Shown here: one piece after another, positions 21,860 to 35,560 of the stretch
How the letters are laid out: each line of letters begins with the position of its first letter
Position numbering within the stretch: position 1 is the first letter of the stretch
NCBI GenBank assembly: GCA_005281725.1
Contig: SSBO01000012.1
Coordinates: 895,651 to 959,650 of the forward strand
From: Wuchereria bancrofti
Lineage: Eukaryota; Nematoda; Chromadorea; Rhabditida; Onchocercidae
Reading direction: 5' to 3'
Length of the DNA stretch: 64,000 bases
Notes under the pieces: generated by a model
What the model was told of the DNA's origin: nothing
Database searches by the model: none
The model's input: the letters and a program-made list of their open reading frames with translations, nothing else
Made by a program: the position numbers and the translations under genes

Positions 21860-22262
21860 AGTGTAAAAACTGATAAGTTGAAAATCTTATCATTTTCTGC
21901 CAGGAAACAACAATCTGAGGTTTTATCATTCATTGTTTCTCTTATAAAATGAAATTCTTGTTTTTTCATTCGCGCTAGATTCTCGCCTTTCCTATTTCAT
22001 TAGTACACTGATTTTTTCAATGTTAAAATGTGATTATCAATCTTTATCACTTGCATATTAACAATTCTAATAGCTTCACTTTATCAAATTAAGAGTGTTT
22101 TGCACAAACACTAATGGTTTCTCTTCCAAAATAGACACTCTTCCATTTTCCATTCAATCACAGTTCGACAGTATTGCTGTAGTCATAATAACAATGTAAA
22201 TTCATTTCTTCCAAAATTGAAATTAATTATTCGAAATTAAAAAATTCCAGTTAATCAATTCA
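21860..22262 (-). pseudogene. Small secreted family, fragment E
   Basis: Only the 3' part of a family gene is present: exon 3 equivalent 22176-22076 (same 101-nt length) with its CTACAG acceptor, part of intron 2, and the 3' flank. Exons 1 and 2 are missing; homology stops in intron 2 near 22262. The frame has a stop where the others have Arg (GAT TGA ATG). This is a clear relic and marks the right border of the cluster. Confidence 0.75.
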
Positions 22263-22417
22263 TTTTAATGTTTTGCACGTTTTGCTGTTCTCTAATTTGT
22301 AAATTGACATTTCGTCCTTTATATAGTTAAGTCTTATTGGCCTTTTAATTGTAGTTATCATTTACGTAATAAGCATATTATCATTTACTTAAAATTATTA
22401 TTAGACATCGGACAACA

Positions 22418-22651
22418 ATGAATCCGAAACATTCATTGTATTTTTCCTCCTTTCTCTTGCTTATTTCTCTTCCATGCCTATGTGCAATGATCTACTTCTG
22501 GCAAAACAGTCTATAAGATCATTCCATCGAGGAGGAGGAGGAAAATTGAAAATTCCGATTTTTATTGCGATTAAATTGTGACATCATTAGGATATTTTTC
22601 AGCGCTTGTTGAAATAGAAGAATGGTCTATTAATTTGTTTATCTCTGGAAG
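22418..22651 (+). CDS. Candidate secreted-protein gene, first two exons
   Basis: ATG at 22418 in the context ACAACAATG opens a signal peptide (MNPKHSLYFSSFLLLISLP then CLCA). Exon 1 could end at 22508 (AACA|GTCTAT, a weak donor). Exon 2 would be 22603-22651, after a good TTTTTCAG acceptor, in frame (LVEIEEWSINLFISG), with a GGAAG|GTTATT donor. Without splicing the frame stops after 32 codons. Further exons are not identified. I do not recognise the protein. The case rests on the signal peptide and one in-frame junction, so it is weak. Confidence 0.25.
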
Positions 22652-24947
22652 GTTATTTTAATACTGACAACTTAATTTCATTTGTAATTGTATTATTTTC
22701 AAGTTTGGTTTTTGAAAAAATATTATACTTCCTTAAATTTATATCGTTTATATATATATATAAACTGTATATTAATGGTATTTTATTATATGAGATGTTC
22801 TTTTTTTTCAAATTTTTTTACTTTCAAATAATCCGGCAAATATGTTATAGAATGTTCAAATATTATGTTTTAAAGTTCTAAAATTTTATTTCTTTTTTCT
22901 ATTTCTTTCTTTTTTTGATTGTGTCACTTTTTTTAAAGATTTCATTTCTTTTTGTTTTGTATTCATTTTCGATTTTTTGACATTTCGACAATTTTTCCTT
23001 ATATAAAGTCATTTTCTAACTGAATTTGTTGAGATAATCTCTTTCAAAAAAAATTGATAATTTTATCAAAATTTTGATAGCTTTTAATCATTTCTTTACT
23101 ATTTAATAAATTTTGAATTTCTGATTCCATTTTCTGATGCTATTTGTTTTTACAAATTTTGGTGAGAATTTATATTCCATGCATATTTTATTCTTAATTT
23201 CATATTCTTTTCTGTTCTAATTATTTCAGTTTACATTCTGTTACTTTACTTTAACTTTTGCTGCTTTTTTCCAATTTTGTTCACTTCAGATTTATTTTTT
23301 ACATTACTTTATAATACGTTTATTTATGTCTATACACAACAAGCTTTTTCCTTATTTGCTATTTCCATTTATAATTTTTTTTCCTGCTGTTAACCTACTT
23401 TTTCATATCTCTTTGTTAATTTAATTTTTTCATTTTTTTTTGTCATCTGCCATTTGTGTATATTTTTTTGCTGAAATTATCCTTACTATCACTTTATCAT
23501 AATTTTCCTATTTTACATCATTTATATTTTGCCAATATACTCATTATATGCAAATTAGTATCTATTATTTATTGTCGTATATTATTATTTATTAGCATTA
23601 AATGCATTTATTATCATATTATTTATTATTATTTGCTATAACTTATCATTAATTATTACTTACTAATCACTATTATTTTAATTGTTTTGCTATTTGTTAT
23701 TTATTATTATTTAATGTTATTTGCTATTTTTCTTATTGTTTAGATTATTTATTATTATATTACTTGTCGTTACTTATTATTTATTATTTTAATATTCATT
23801 ATTTATTACCATTTTTATTATTACCTAATTTATTATTATTCACAAATTGAGGACAGCTTCAATTTTGAAAAAAGTTTTTAATTTTACAGGCAATAATTAA
23901 AATTAAAATCAGTTTGCTTAAAACAAAATGCTATTTGCAATTATTTGCATTGTTTATTAAAAGAAAAATTTTTTACACTAATTAATTAAACTATAATTTC
24001 TTTGCGTTTATTGTTAATTTTTTCTTCACTTTTTAAAATTAAATTTAATCCTTAAATTTTGTTTCAAAAATTCTTAAACGATCGTAATATTTTGAAGAAT
24101 CTAAGCGAATAATCTGATTAATTAATAAGATAATAGAAATAATCATCGTTACTTATCATATCACTTAATCACTGTTACTTATCACCTTACCATTTCAGAT
24201 GCAATGTCATACTTATTGATAATTGATGCTGGATTATTATTTACAATTTGTTCCATTATTAATTTTATAATTATTAATTATAGCAGATAATAAGCGTGAA
24301 ATAACATAATTTTATCAAATCATGCTATCATAATTAACAATAATTAAAATTTAGCTAATCTTTTTTAACATATCTACATTTTGATTTCAAAATTTTTATA
24401 AATATTACTGTAATTACTAGGGAGACGTTATAAGTCATTTTTAATTGACATTATTATCAAACAAGATAAATTTGTCGAAAAAAAAATGAGGATAATATAT
24501 TAGTTTTAATTTTTAGAGTTTTATTACCATTTAAAAAACGAAATTGGAAATGTTAGTAAATTTTAGTTTTATCACCTGATCCATATTTTGATTTCAAAAA
24601 TTTTTATAAATGATACAATAGTTAGAACATAATTTGCCTAACTATTCAATCTACTGAAACTTATGATGCTAGAAAAAATTTACCTCATTCTAAAATGTAA
24701 CAAATAGGTATGTAAATATTCATTCTGAGATATCCCATTTGGATATTTTTAGTTTTTTGTGCAAGATATCAGCATATAAATGTAGAGATGATATGGTGAA
24801 TACAATATTCGAATTTCCGATTAGCTCAAAAAAATTTCTACTCAGTTTGTTAATATAAAAATTCCAAAAATACAATTTAATGCTTAGTCAAATTTTCCAG
24901 TTGTTGTCTCTTTTTTTCTTTTTTTTCCTTCATTTGCTTATTATTAT
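22652..24947. other. AT-rich intergenic region
   Basis: No gene seen. It contains ATT/TTATTA simple repeats at about 23560-23850 and long T-rich stretches. Confidence 0.6.
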
Positions 24948-24953
24948 TTTATT
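24948..24953 (-). terminator. Candidate poly(A) signal of the F-box gene
   Basis: AATAAA on the minus strand about 110 nt after the stop codon at 25064; the most likely of several in this AT-rich 3' region. Confidence 0.35.
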
Positions 24954-25063
24954 TACTCATTTCTCCTTCGTCTGATTACTCTTTGTCTTAAGAAATAACA
25001 AGAGAGAAGAAAAAACAAATATTTATGTCAATTTTTTGACAATAAAAAATAAACAAATCAATT

Positions 25064-28000
25064 TTAGTCTTCCCAATCACTCATTTCATAATCACTTTCC
25101 ATTCCTAAACTTGATAACGGTATTGGCTTCACTAAGTCACCTTTAATAACACGTATTTCACGTTTTGATGACCTAGTATAGACATATGGTGAGCATATTG
25201 GTGCTGCCATACGACCCAAAATTTCCTGAGTATCCATACTTTCTTGCATATAAAAAACTTGTACTCCTAAAAAAATGAGTAGAATATTTTTGAGAATTTT
25301 TTTTAATTAAATTTAATTAAAAAAATTCATGTGTGGCTTTTTTTCCTCTCTCTCAAAAAAGATAAATAATTTAAATTATTTGAGCATTTTAAGCCAACTT
25401 AATATTTGTTTAAAAAAGAAAATATTAACAAAAGATTGAAATTAAGTTCTAAATCTGTTTACCATAAGTAATTTAATTAGATTTTTTTTGTTTTTGTTTT
25501 TTGTTCATTTCATTTATTCTTATTATTCATCATTGGAAGCATTGAAAAATAAGGTATTGCCATAACTGAGAAACTATTCCGAAGTTAGCATATTTGATTA
25601 ACATTTGAAAGTACAATTAAATAAAATTTGATCAGAATTTTAGAAAAAATCAAAAAATTTAATAACTTATGAGAAATTTTTGAAAATCTACAAATTGCTT
25701 AAAACATACAAATTTAAAAATTTTCTTAAACAAAAAACAACAAAAAAGCTTTAAAAAAAATTTAGAAATTTAAAAACACTAGTAAATACCTGAGTAAATA
25801 CGTCGACGAAGCTTTCGTGCGCATTCCATCATTTTACGTGATGCTTCTTCAATTGCAAAAATTGTTAAATTTCTAGAAGCAAGAGAAGTTTGCCTTGGTT
25901 TCTGTTCATTTGAACAATTTGTAACGATCATTTGAGTAATTTCTGAGGTACCAGATGTAGAGACACTACTTCGTGATGATTCTTTCCATACATCATTTGT
26001 TAAACTTTCTAGGCCTATAATTTCCTTTTTTTTTAAAATCTATTTCATAATTTAAGAATGCATTTTGATATTAAATGTTTTTTTTTTCATTTTTTAATCT
26101 TTATTTTGTTATTAAATAAAAACTTCATTATTCTTCAATCTTTCAAGCTTCCAATAGTAAGTAATTAAAATAATATTTTTTTTTCCTAATTAGAAAAGAT
26201 AATAATAAATAATAATATATCAAAATAATATTTTCCTAATTAGACACTAAAAAAGGAAATAGTTTTAAAATTTGGTATAAATAAATTAACTTACTTCGAT
26301 CAGATGAGCTATCAATGCTATTTTTGGATCCCATATTGCTACTGCTTCGTGAATTTAACCAGGAACTTTTTCGCTGTGGTGGCTTTTCGTCTGGTTCCGG
26401 TTGTGGTGTTCCAAGCTGTGCAAAATTTGGTATCCGATTTGCACTATGGTATATCCTGAAAAGAAAAAAAAGCTAACATTCCATTTTTAATAAAATTTAA
26501 GCTAACATTTTATTTTTTAACAAAATTTTTGCTTCAAATATTTTTGCAAAAAGAAAAAGATGACAAATAAGATTATTTTTTGCAAAAAAATTATTTTCGC
26601 TTCTTATTTCATGAATTATTTTTACCAAATGATTTTCTTCGACAATAATAATAATGAGTCAAAATAAAATTATAAGTCTTACTTTTTTTTCAGAAAAAAA
26701 ATGCTTGTTAGCGTGATATTAGCCTAGTAATAATAATGAATTATGATAAAATCACAAGTCTTATTTTTTCTTCCAAAAAAAAAAGGAGAAGAAAAATTGT
26801 TTGGCTAATTCAACAATAATCATTTTTCACATACAATGTTTAAATGTTAGTATTTCATTATTTTAATGAGTTAAAATGTAAAAAAATTTTTAAGTACTTA
26901 GAAGAAGGTACTAGTTAGTAGAAATGAAAAACAAAATATTTAATAAACATTCAATGTAGCATACTTCTCTTGCATAAATAAAAACTGTTTAATTTATTAT
27001 CCATCAATCAGATAAATTGTTGACAATAAAAACAACATCTGTATTGATTAATGCTTCATAAGATGCTGTTTGCCATCATAATATAAAACTTTAAGTTTCT
27101 GTGTCATTTTTATGGTTAAAATTGAGCAGTAGAGATTAATTTATTAAAGTATAAGGATTTTATTAATTAAATAGAAAATCTTTAAAGTATTAATAAAATT
27201 ACCTATGTTCTTAATTAAGTAGAAAATCTTTAATAAAATTACCTAAGTAATCGAATATTATGTGGCATTTTAAATTCAATAAATTGAAACAATACAGCTG
27301 AGTTGTAATGTCGAAAGCCAAGACAATTTAAATGAAGTATACTTAAAAGTCGTGTAATTGATTCATCGATTTGAGATGTTTCACCCAAATGAAAAACATA
27401 CGGTGGAATATCCAAATCTTCCATTACCTAAAATTTTGATAAAAACTTTTGAAATTTTGATCTATCTAAATAAATTATTGTACAAATTTGAATTTCAATG
27501 AAACAAATAGAATGGAGAAAGATAAAATAGTTTATTAGTGTTAAAAGCGCTTCCCGCGCAATTGAAACAAATATTAAAAGATGCAACCTTTTATTTTGCT
27601 AACAATAAATTAGCATTTATTAGCACTAGAAAAGAGCAAATATAAAAAAAGCATAATTTAATTTTGTTAAAAACATATATCAATCAAATATTTGTCTAAA
27701 AATTAAAAAATGCTCTCTCGCATGATAAGAAAAATTGAGAATAAAGGATGAATGGGAGAAATTTGATGATAAATTTGCTAAAAAAAAAAAATTTTAAATT
27801 TATGGCTGAATTTTTGTAATGTAAGAAAATAGAAACCTGAAGTTTAGCAATCGCTTTACAGTATCGATCTTTTTTATTTTCTTTACCGTATGTACAACCA
27901 ATTGCTAACCGTTTTAACGTCCTATGTAATCGTTCACATAATGCATCAATTGCTTTTGATGAAATATATAAACCTGCAAATATTTTAATTTTATGCTTAG

Positions 28001-30378
28001 AAAAAAAAAAACAAATTTTAGCAAGAAAAGATTGTAACAAGATGAAGATGAAGTATATATTGCTAATTAGAATAAGCATTTGCTTATGAAGCAAACAAAT
28101 AAACAAAAATAATAAGCAAGAAAAGAAACACAAAGAAAAGTAATCTATGAAATTATGAATATTTCAACAGACTGAATTTGAAGGAGCAAAATAAGTTAAT
28201 AAAGAAAAAAATTAGAAAATTTCAAGTTTGGACTTTTTTTAGTTTTCTTTATTTCTTCTCTTTTTCTTAAAAAAAAATGAAATAGTAAGCAACGAAATAA
28301 ATTTTACAATAAATAGAAGAAAAAAAAGAAATATCATATGTATTGAATCATGTGAGCCAAGCAATTATTATATTACTAACTTTCAGATATAGCATTGTTT
28401 AGTAATAGTTTTTCATTTTTCATACAAAAAAAAAGACAGAAGAGAGCAAAATGATTTCGCTAATTAAAATAGTCTTTTGATTAAAATATAATGAGAATAA
28501 TAAATGACATGAATAACTGTAACAAAAAAAAAAAATTGTAATTTTAAATTTCAAAAAAACCATAATACTTACCGACAATTTGTAAATTAACAATGGGTCC
28601 TTTAATTGAGTCTGCAAGAAAGCATGGAAAAGCAGCTGTACATTGAGAAGAAGATTGTGGTACTGTCGAATCGAGAATAAGAATGGATTCTAATAGCGGA
28701 AAAGAAAACAAGGAATGTAATAAACGCCTATTTGGTCTGAAAAAAATGCGATTTAATAAACATATGTTTGAAAAAAATTAATTTTGCTATTTAAAAAAAA
28801 AAAAAAATACTGTAATATATAAATTTCCTTTCTACTGTAACATACAAATATATAAATTTCTTTCGTACTGTAATGTATAAGTTTTCACACTGTAATATAT
28901 AAATTCCTTTACTGAGTCACATTATTATTTGCAATAAAATAATAGTAAATAATAAATAGGTGTTAAAATAATAATATTAAATGGTTTAAAGTTAAAATTT
29001 AATTTCCAGTGATTACGATACAAATTGTTAAAGCAAATAAATAAACAATTGAAAGTAAAGATGCGATATAAGAAAAACATTGATTTTTTATAGAGCTTTT
29101 TAATAAATGTAAGTGAACCTTTTCTTGTCAAAATAACAATTTGAATTCCACATTCGTAAAGTTGTAATAGAGTGAAGTTGTGATAAAATATTACTAAAAT
29201 CCTCACTTAAACATCCATTTCGAATTGTTAACGTTGTTAATGATTGTAATCTAAAAATTAAAAAAAAAAGAATAATTTAGATTATTATGAGAAAAAAAGA
29301 ATTTTTTTCTAATAAATAAATTTGAACGAGAAAAAATTATGAAATTATTGAATTCAAAAATAAAAATATTGTCAAATAATTAAAAATAAATCATATAAAC
29401 AAAGTTGTTAAATAACATTGAAAATTTTTTTCTGTGATAACTGTTAAAAAAGAATAACAGTTCTCTTTTTATCGAGCTACATTATAATATTTAATTAAAT
29501 TTGAGAAAATTTGAAAAGGAAGAAAAAAGGGGGGAAAAAATAATTGCTAACCTAAAAAGCATAACCTTTAATGCTCGATTCGCACATTTATCAGAATTAA
29601 ATCTTAGCCTATACGTAATACCACGTGTATCCGTCAACTGTATACGATACGTAAATTTGGCACTTTTAGCATGTTGCACAATACCTCGGGTAAATAACAT
29701 TTGTTGTTCATCATCATCTAAAAAAAATACATTAATATTTCCCGCATATATCTTCACGTATGCATTTTACAAATTCTTTTAAGCGCATTTTAATTTCAAC
29801 CATTGAAATTTTGTTTTTTAATTTTTATTCTATTATTTTCATTCACTCATTATTTTATTGCAATTTTATTTTTTAATTTATTATAATTGAACTTTCTATC
29901 TTAGTTTCTGTGACATTCAACTAATTACATAATTATAATATTTAATTAGCTAATAATACAAACTCTTAAATTAAAAATTTATTTAAATTTTGTTTTAAAA
30001 AAAAATGTGCAAATCATTATACTAAAATGTGATATAATTTTAAATATAATAAAATATAATATAAATTTAAAATGTAATATAATTTTCGCAATGCAAAATT
30101 ATGATTATTAATATATATATATATATCTATTTCTGAAAATTTTTCATATCTATTTCTGAAAAATAATGTTTTTTGTTTTTTTCATCTTTCACCGAAACAA
30201 AAAATGTTTCCATACCATTTTGCTCAACGATTCCAATATCCAATGCTGTAATATCTAACCATTTTCCATAAATTGTATGAAAATGCTTGCAGCATTGTTG
30301 TAATTTCAATCGTTCCAACGGTGAAAAATATTCAAAAAGTTGTAGTAATGCCGCTTCCGGAAGATAATTACCATTCAT
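25064..30378 (-). CDS. F-box/leucine-rich protein, 511 aa, nine exons
   Basis: Minus-strand exons: 30378-30216, 29717-29552, 29250-29119, 28736-28573, 27973-27837, 27427-27243, 26455-26295, 26014-25790 and 25266-25064. The exons sum to 1536 nt and every junction is in phase. Residues 1-45 are an F-box (LPEAALLQLFEYFSPLERL, then CCKHFHTIYGKWLD), which in this family binds Skp1 in an SCF ubiquitin ligase. Residues about 105-320 hold irregular leucine-rich segments (LQSLTTLTIRNG, LHSITTLRMWNS, FPLLESILILDS, LKRLAIGCTY, VMEDLDIP), the likely substrate-binding part. Residues 317-400 are polar and Ser-rich (SSWLNSRSSSNMGSKNSIDS), probably disordered and possibly phosphorylated. A basic ARKLRRR at about 435-441 and an acidic end ESDYEMSDWED follow. 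The start is the first Met before the F-box. I know no named orthologue; the SCF role is inferred from the family. Confidence 0.85.
27187..27243 (-). repeat. Tandem duplication of an exon-intron donor in the F-box gene
   Basis: The intron 6 donor region (AG|GTAATTTTATTAA plus following AAAGATTTTCTACTTAATTAA) is repeated about 40 nt into the intron, giving a second GTAATTTTATTAA after ATAG. Use of the inner site would add an early in-frame stop. Confidence 0.6.
28808..28916. repeat. Minisatellite in intron 3 of the F-box gene
   Basis: About four diverged units built on ACTGTAATATATAAATT and a TTTCTTTC-like part follow one another between exons 3 and 4. Confidence 0.75.
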
Positions 30379-30440
30379 TAAGACAGATAATTACCATTTA
30401 TTTAACAACATTAACAATTGATAAAATTAACGCATCAAAT
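30379..30440 (-). promoter_or_regulatory. 5' UTR and candidate trans-splice acceptor of the F-box gene
   Basis: TTGTTACAG|ATTTG on the minus strand (AG at 30442-30441) lies 62 nt before the ATG with no other exon evident upstream. It fits an SL1 addition site or the 3' end of a 5'-UTR intron. Confidence 0.35.
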
Positions 30441-31633
30441 CTGTAACAAATAAAATTATTAAATAAAAAATTTTAACATTTCTTGATTCTTTTTTGTTGT
30501 CCAAATATGTTGAAAAAAAAAAGGCGAAAAAAAAGGAAGAAAAAAAAATTTTTTTTTAAATCAAACTTTCAAGTTTAATTATACAAACATTAGATGTAAT
30601 ATGCTATTAGAGTATCGTAGCATATCATACAAACTCTGATTATTTGCATTATTTCATTTAAAGTATATGAGTTATGTCATGTGTTTTTTTTAATAAAACA
30701 AGACAAAATGATAAATTTGAAAATTTAATCATTTCCAATCAATTGCATTATTAAAAAAAAAATCCAAATATAAATATGTAAATATAAATTTTAGATTTGT
30801 AATGAAATAAGCGAATTAATTCAAATTTAAAACATTTGTGGAATAGATTTTGTTTTCAAAATTAAATTATTTATTCCCATTTTAAAACATTTTAATAATA
30901 TGTTTAATATTAGACAAAAAGAAAAAAATTTTTTACAAATTTTGATAGATTACCAATGGGAAAGCACAAACTGATGATAATTGAAAAAAGAATGCCTACA
31001 TAAATCTTTCTATTTAAACTTTTAAACAATTTCCGCACATTTATCAATATGTAATTTTGTTTTCGGTATTTACGATATTGTTATAGCTATCATTCTTTCT
31101 GACAGCTTTTGTGTATTTCAAATCATTTCCAATCAATTGCATTATTAAAAAAAAAAGAATCCAAATATAAATTAACTTTTACGCTAATATCAAATCATTG
31201 TAAAATACAACTGCTACAATTATAAAACTGAAAAACTACCAAAAAAAAAAAAAAAAACGACAAGATTTCATCAAAAATTTGATCATTTTTTTTTGTATCA
31301 ATTATATAAGTATTATGATTAATAAAATAATAATGAAAAAAGAAAATATGGTAAGGCATAAAAAAATTGCCATACTTTTCTAAACTAATAATTAATATCT
31401 CTTTTTTTTTTTTTAAATTTAAAAAAAAAGGAAAAATCATCATTTATTATGATATAAAACATTTTATTGTTTATAATTTTGGAAAAAAAAATTCGATTTG
31501 ATGCTAAAAAATAGAAAAGCTATAATTTAAGAAGAGAAAGGAAAACAAAAAAGCAAAAACAAAAGGAAGAAATTATGAAATTTAATGAAAATTGATTCGT
31601 AAAATTTAGAATACCTTTCATCTACATTTAACA

Positions 31634-31762
31634 GTATGTGTATGTGTGCGTATGTGTGTATGTGTATGTTTGTGTGTCTGCATGTGTATGTGAGTGTATG
31701 TGTGCATGTATGCATGTGTCTGTGTGTATGTGCACGTATCTGTGTATGTGTGTATGTGTATG
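31634..31762. repeat. (TGTGTATG)n microsatellite
   Basis: TG/TATG repeat. Open frames on both strands (Cys/Val-rich and His/Thr-rich) are repeat translations. A short GC-richer patch (TGCAGCCGTGCCAGTAGCACC) follows it. Confidence 0.9.
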
Positions 31763-34700
31763 CAGCCGTGCCAGTAGCACCACCAAAAGAAGAAACGAGA
31801 GCACAGTTTAGAATTTTGAATTGAACTACAAAAAAGAAAACATTAAAATTCAATAATGGAAAAATAATTGATGTGTCATATCATTTGCAATCAGTAGCTA
31901 TCAAAAAAAAGGAAGAAAAAGACAAATAATTGCAAATAAATTTTTTCAAATTTTACAAATTATAATTTTCTTTTTGCTTTGGCAAAAAAAAAAAATCAAT
32001 CAAAATTAAAACAAAAAACATTCTTAATGTTTCAAATTTTAAACAAAAATTTTCTCTCATTTTTCTTTGCTTTCCGTTTTTTTCTTTTTATAGAATAAAA
32101 AAAGGAAAAAAACAAGAATTTGAAAAATAAACAATAAAAAAATTTTTTCCATTTACTATTTGCCAAAATATTACTAAAATATTTTAAATAATACTCATTC
32201 AATTTTTGAATTAAATAATGTGAAAATGTAAATTTTGTTCATTCTCTGTTGTCCAAAGATTTTGTACACAAAAAATTGGTTACATCGATAATAAATTTTT
32301 GCACTGATAATTGATAGGTGGATAATGTAGGATTTTCAAAAGATAAATTGATACATCAATTAGATCAAAAATGATAACCAAAGAGATGATAAGAATTAAA
32401 AAAGATGAGGAAATTTCTATTTCTGAAAAATTAAAAGATAAATCTATTAATGCTGAGAAATGGAAATTATGTAATGAAATAATTTGAAATGAGCAAATAA
32501 AAAGATACAAGTAATTTATGATGATAATTGTAATTTGAATTAACTTAATAATTAATTGTTTGAATTACTTAATAATAATGAAATGTAAATTTTCCAAGAT
32601 GGAAAAGAATTTTTGGAATTTTCAATTTTAACTTATAATGTCAATTTAAAATTCTTTAAAATGGTAGCTTTTTTTTTGCAGTGAATTTGAGAGATTGTTT
32701 TATTCTCATTATGCAAATTTCATCAACTTTACTTCATCGCTATATGTTTGCAAATAAATGAATGCTAAATCAATTCATTTCTATCGTAATTGATCCATCT
32801 AATTTCTTAATTATTTAACTCAAAAAAAAAGTGATAACTTCAATATTTTCCACAAAAATAAAATTTTCCATAATAAAAAAAAAACTTTTTCAAAATAAAA
32901 ACAAAGTAAAATCAATTTCAAAGATTTATATATTTGCCATTTTTATGCATGTATGCTTTCCTAAAATTAAATGATATTTTATTGATAAATAATTTTAACT
33001 AAAAGTTGATTTTGCTGTCTTCTCAAAAAAAGAAAAGTAGAAGATGGAAAATAAGTTAACTTCAAATAAAATTTTCTAAAATGATAGTTCTGATTTTACA
33101 TTGCATCGGTATATTATTTATGAAAGATAAAATGATACTTATTGATTATAGAAACGAAGAAATTTCTTCATTACTTTATCAGAGAGTAATTTAATTTTGA
33201 AATTTCTATTGAACATGTAACTTGTTATATCATAATTTGAATTTATGAAAACAATGCAATAGTTTGAAAAAGCTTTTAAAAACTGTTTAAAGTGTTTTTA
33301 AAAAAAAGCACATTTTAAAAATATTGAATTTAAAGTATTTGATGTAAAAAAAAGTATGTATTTTTAACACAAGAAAATATTTTAAGAAATTTATAAATTT
33401 TAAAAAATTTAAAAAAGTTGAAAAATAGATTTGCGTGTTTTTTTTTAAAAGTTTTTTTTTTGCTCATATTTTTATTGAATAATTGAAATGATTGTTAAAA
33501 TGATATACAAAATCACATAAATTTTTTCAAACATTGCAAAGAAAGTAATTCAAATAAAAAAAAAGAAAGAGGTCATTGATGCTAATTGGATTTTAATTTT
33601 ATTACTATCAAAAATTTTCTTAAATATTTTATTAAAAATTTAAAAAAATAGCAGTAGCTTTTCGCTCGTTTTTTTCAGATCAATTGTTTACACATATGTT
33701 CAAATAAGCTTATTCATGTCTATTTGTTATATAATAATTTTAATTCATCAAAATTACAGCAATTTCAAAACAATGATCTACTTTAAAAAAAAAAAGTTTC
33801 ATTTTTTTAAAATTATTGTGCAAAAAAAAGAAAACATTTTAAAAGTGCTAAATTTAGAGAAAAAAGCATATATTTTAACAAGAAAGTATTTTAAGAAATT
33901 TTGGAATTTCAAAAATAAAAAACTTAAAAAATAGAATACTTTTTTCCCCCCCAAAAAAAAGAAAAGCACAGAAGTGCAGTGCAATAATGTATTCTATTTG
34001 ACATATTTGAAAGTAAACATGAAATTTATCAGTGTTTTACAAATGTAATAATTTAATTAATAATTAATTAGATTGTCCATTCAAAGTTTATTTTTCATTT
34101 CAAACAATTTAACCTATCGATTTCTTTTTTTTTTTCTTTTTATAATATCAATAATTGGATTTTTTTTAAAAAAAGACTTATCCTTAAATTTATGTCTAAA
34201 AAATTTTAGTATTATTTTTTGAAGATATAAATAAATTCATTCGATAAATATTTTAACAAATTTCTTTAATATTACAGTAGTTAATTAATTGTAATTATCT
34301 GATGAAGGCTTCTGAATTGACAAATTAATCAATCTTTTATTTGCATGACACAAACTCTTCTCTCCAAAAAAAAAATCAAATTCATCAATACAATTAAGGT
34401 TAATGACTTTTGCATTCAAAAAAAAAAAAGATAAAATTACCACGAAAAGATTTGCATGTTGCAATTTTTTTGCAGCATTTAAAAAAAAAACATTAATTAT
34501 TATCCTCCAACATTATTAAAATATCACAAAATATCAAAATGTTACATTTGTATAAACGTATAAATTTTTATTTATATACTTTTAAGACTTTCGCTCTCCG
34601 AAAAAAAATTTAAAGGCTTTCATTTATCGAAAAAAAATTTGATAATACATAAAATTTTATTTTATTGGTTTAATTTTTTATGAAAAAAAACAACAAATAA

Positions 34701-35165
34701 TGAATATAATTTATCAAATTTTTCGTTTTCTTTGTCTCTTTAGTAATTTAAAAAAAAAATAAAATAAATCAGTAAACAAGAAAAAAATTGATACTATATA
34801 ACATGAAAGGAAAAGAAAGAGTTAAAAAAAACTAGATAATAATACAATATGTGAAAAATATCTTTTTTTAGTACTATTATAAGAATTTTTGCAAAAAAAT
34901 TTTTACCACTTCAAATTGCTTATTTACTTAATTTATTATTGAAGAGCAAAAGGAAGAAAAGAAAAAGAAAAAAAGGGAAATTTGAAGCAAAGTATTATTC
35001 TTAATTATTAACAGAGAAGAAAACTGATTGTTAAAAAAATACATTGAGGGTAGACATTTGCGCTGAAAGTATACAAATGTCTTATTAGCCATAAAGTACA
35101 TTCATCTTCCTTTTTTTGGCTTATCTATTTAAAAAAAAAAAAAAAAAAAAAAAACCAAAAGTGTT

Positions 35166-35560
35166 AGGTAATTATTAATGAGAACAAAAAAAATGAATGA
35201 TAACAAAAATGAAAAAATGACTAATATTTTTTGAGAATTATCAATTTATTAACAATGGACTAAATTATGAGATGAAAAAGATTGATGAAATTTATTATTC
35301 ATTTAAAAAAAAAATAAATTATCAAATGAAAAAGATCAATTCATTGATAAAGAATTAATTTTTTTGAAAAATGCTGAGTAATTATTAATGATAATAAAAA
35401 TGAAAGGTGATTAATAGTTTTTGAAAATTATTAGTTTACTAATAAATAATTAAATTATGAAGTGAAAAAATTATCAATCCATTGAAAAAAGAAGAAAAAA
35501 AAACTTAATTATGAGATGAAAAAGATTGATAAAAGATATCATTTCATTAATAAAGAACTT
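35166..35560. repeat. Diverged tandem duplication, about 208-bp unit
   Basis: GTAATTATTAATGA starts both halves (35166 and about 35375), and each half contains AAATTATGAGATGAAAAAG or a close variant. Confidence 0.65.

Noticed and set aside
27696..28133. 145-codon minus-strand single-exon frame
   Set aside because: Only its middle part (exon 5 of the F-box gene, 27973-27837) is real; the rest is intron read through.
31527..31853. 108-codon frame rich in His/Thr/Tyr and its Cys/Val-rich opposite-strand partner
   Set aside because: Both are translations of the TG/TATG microsatellite.
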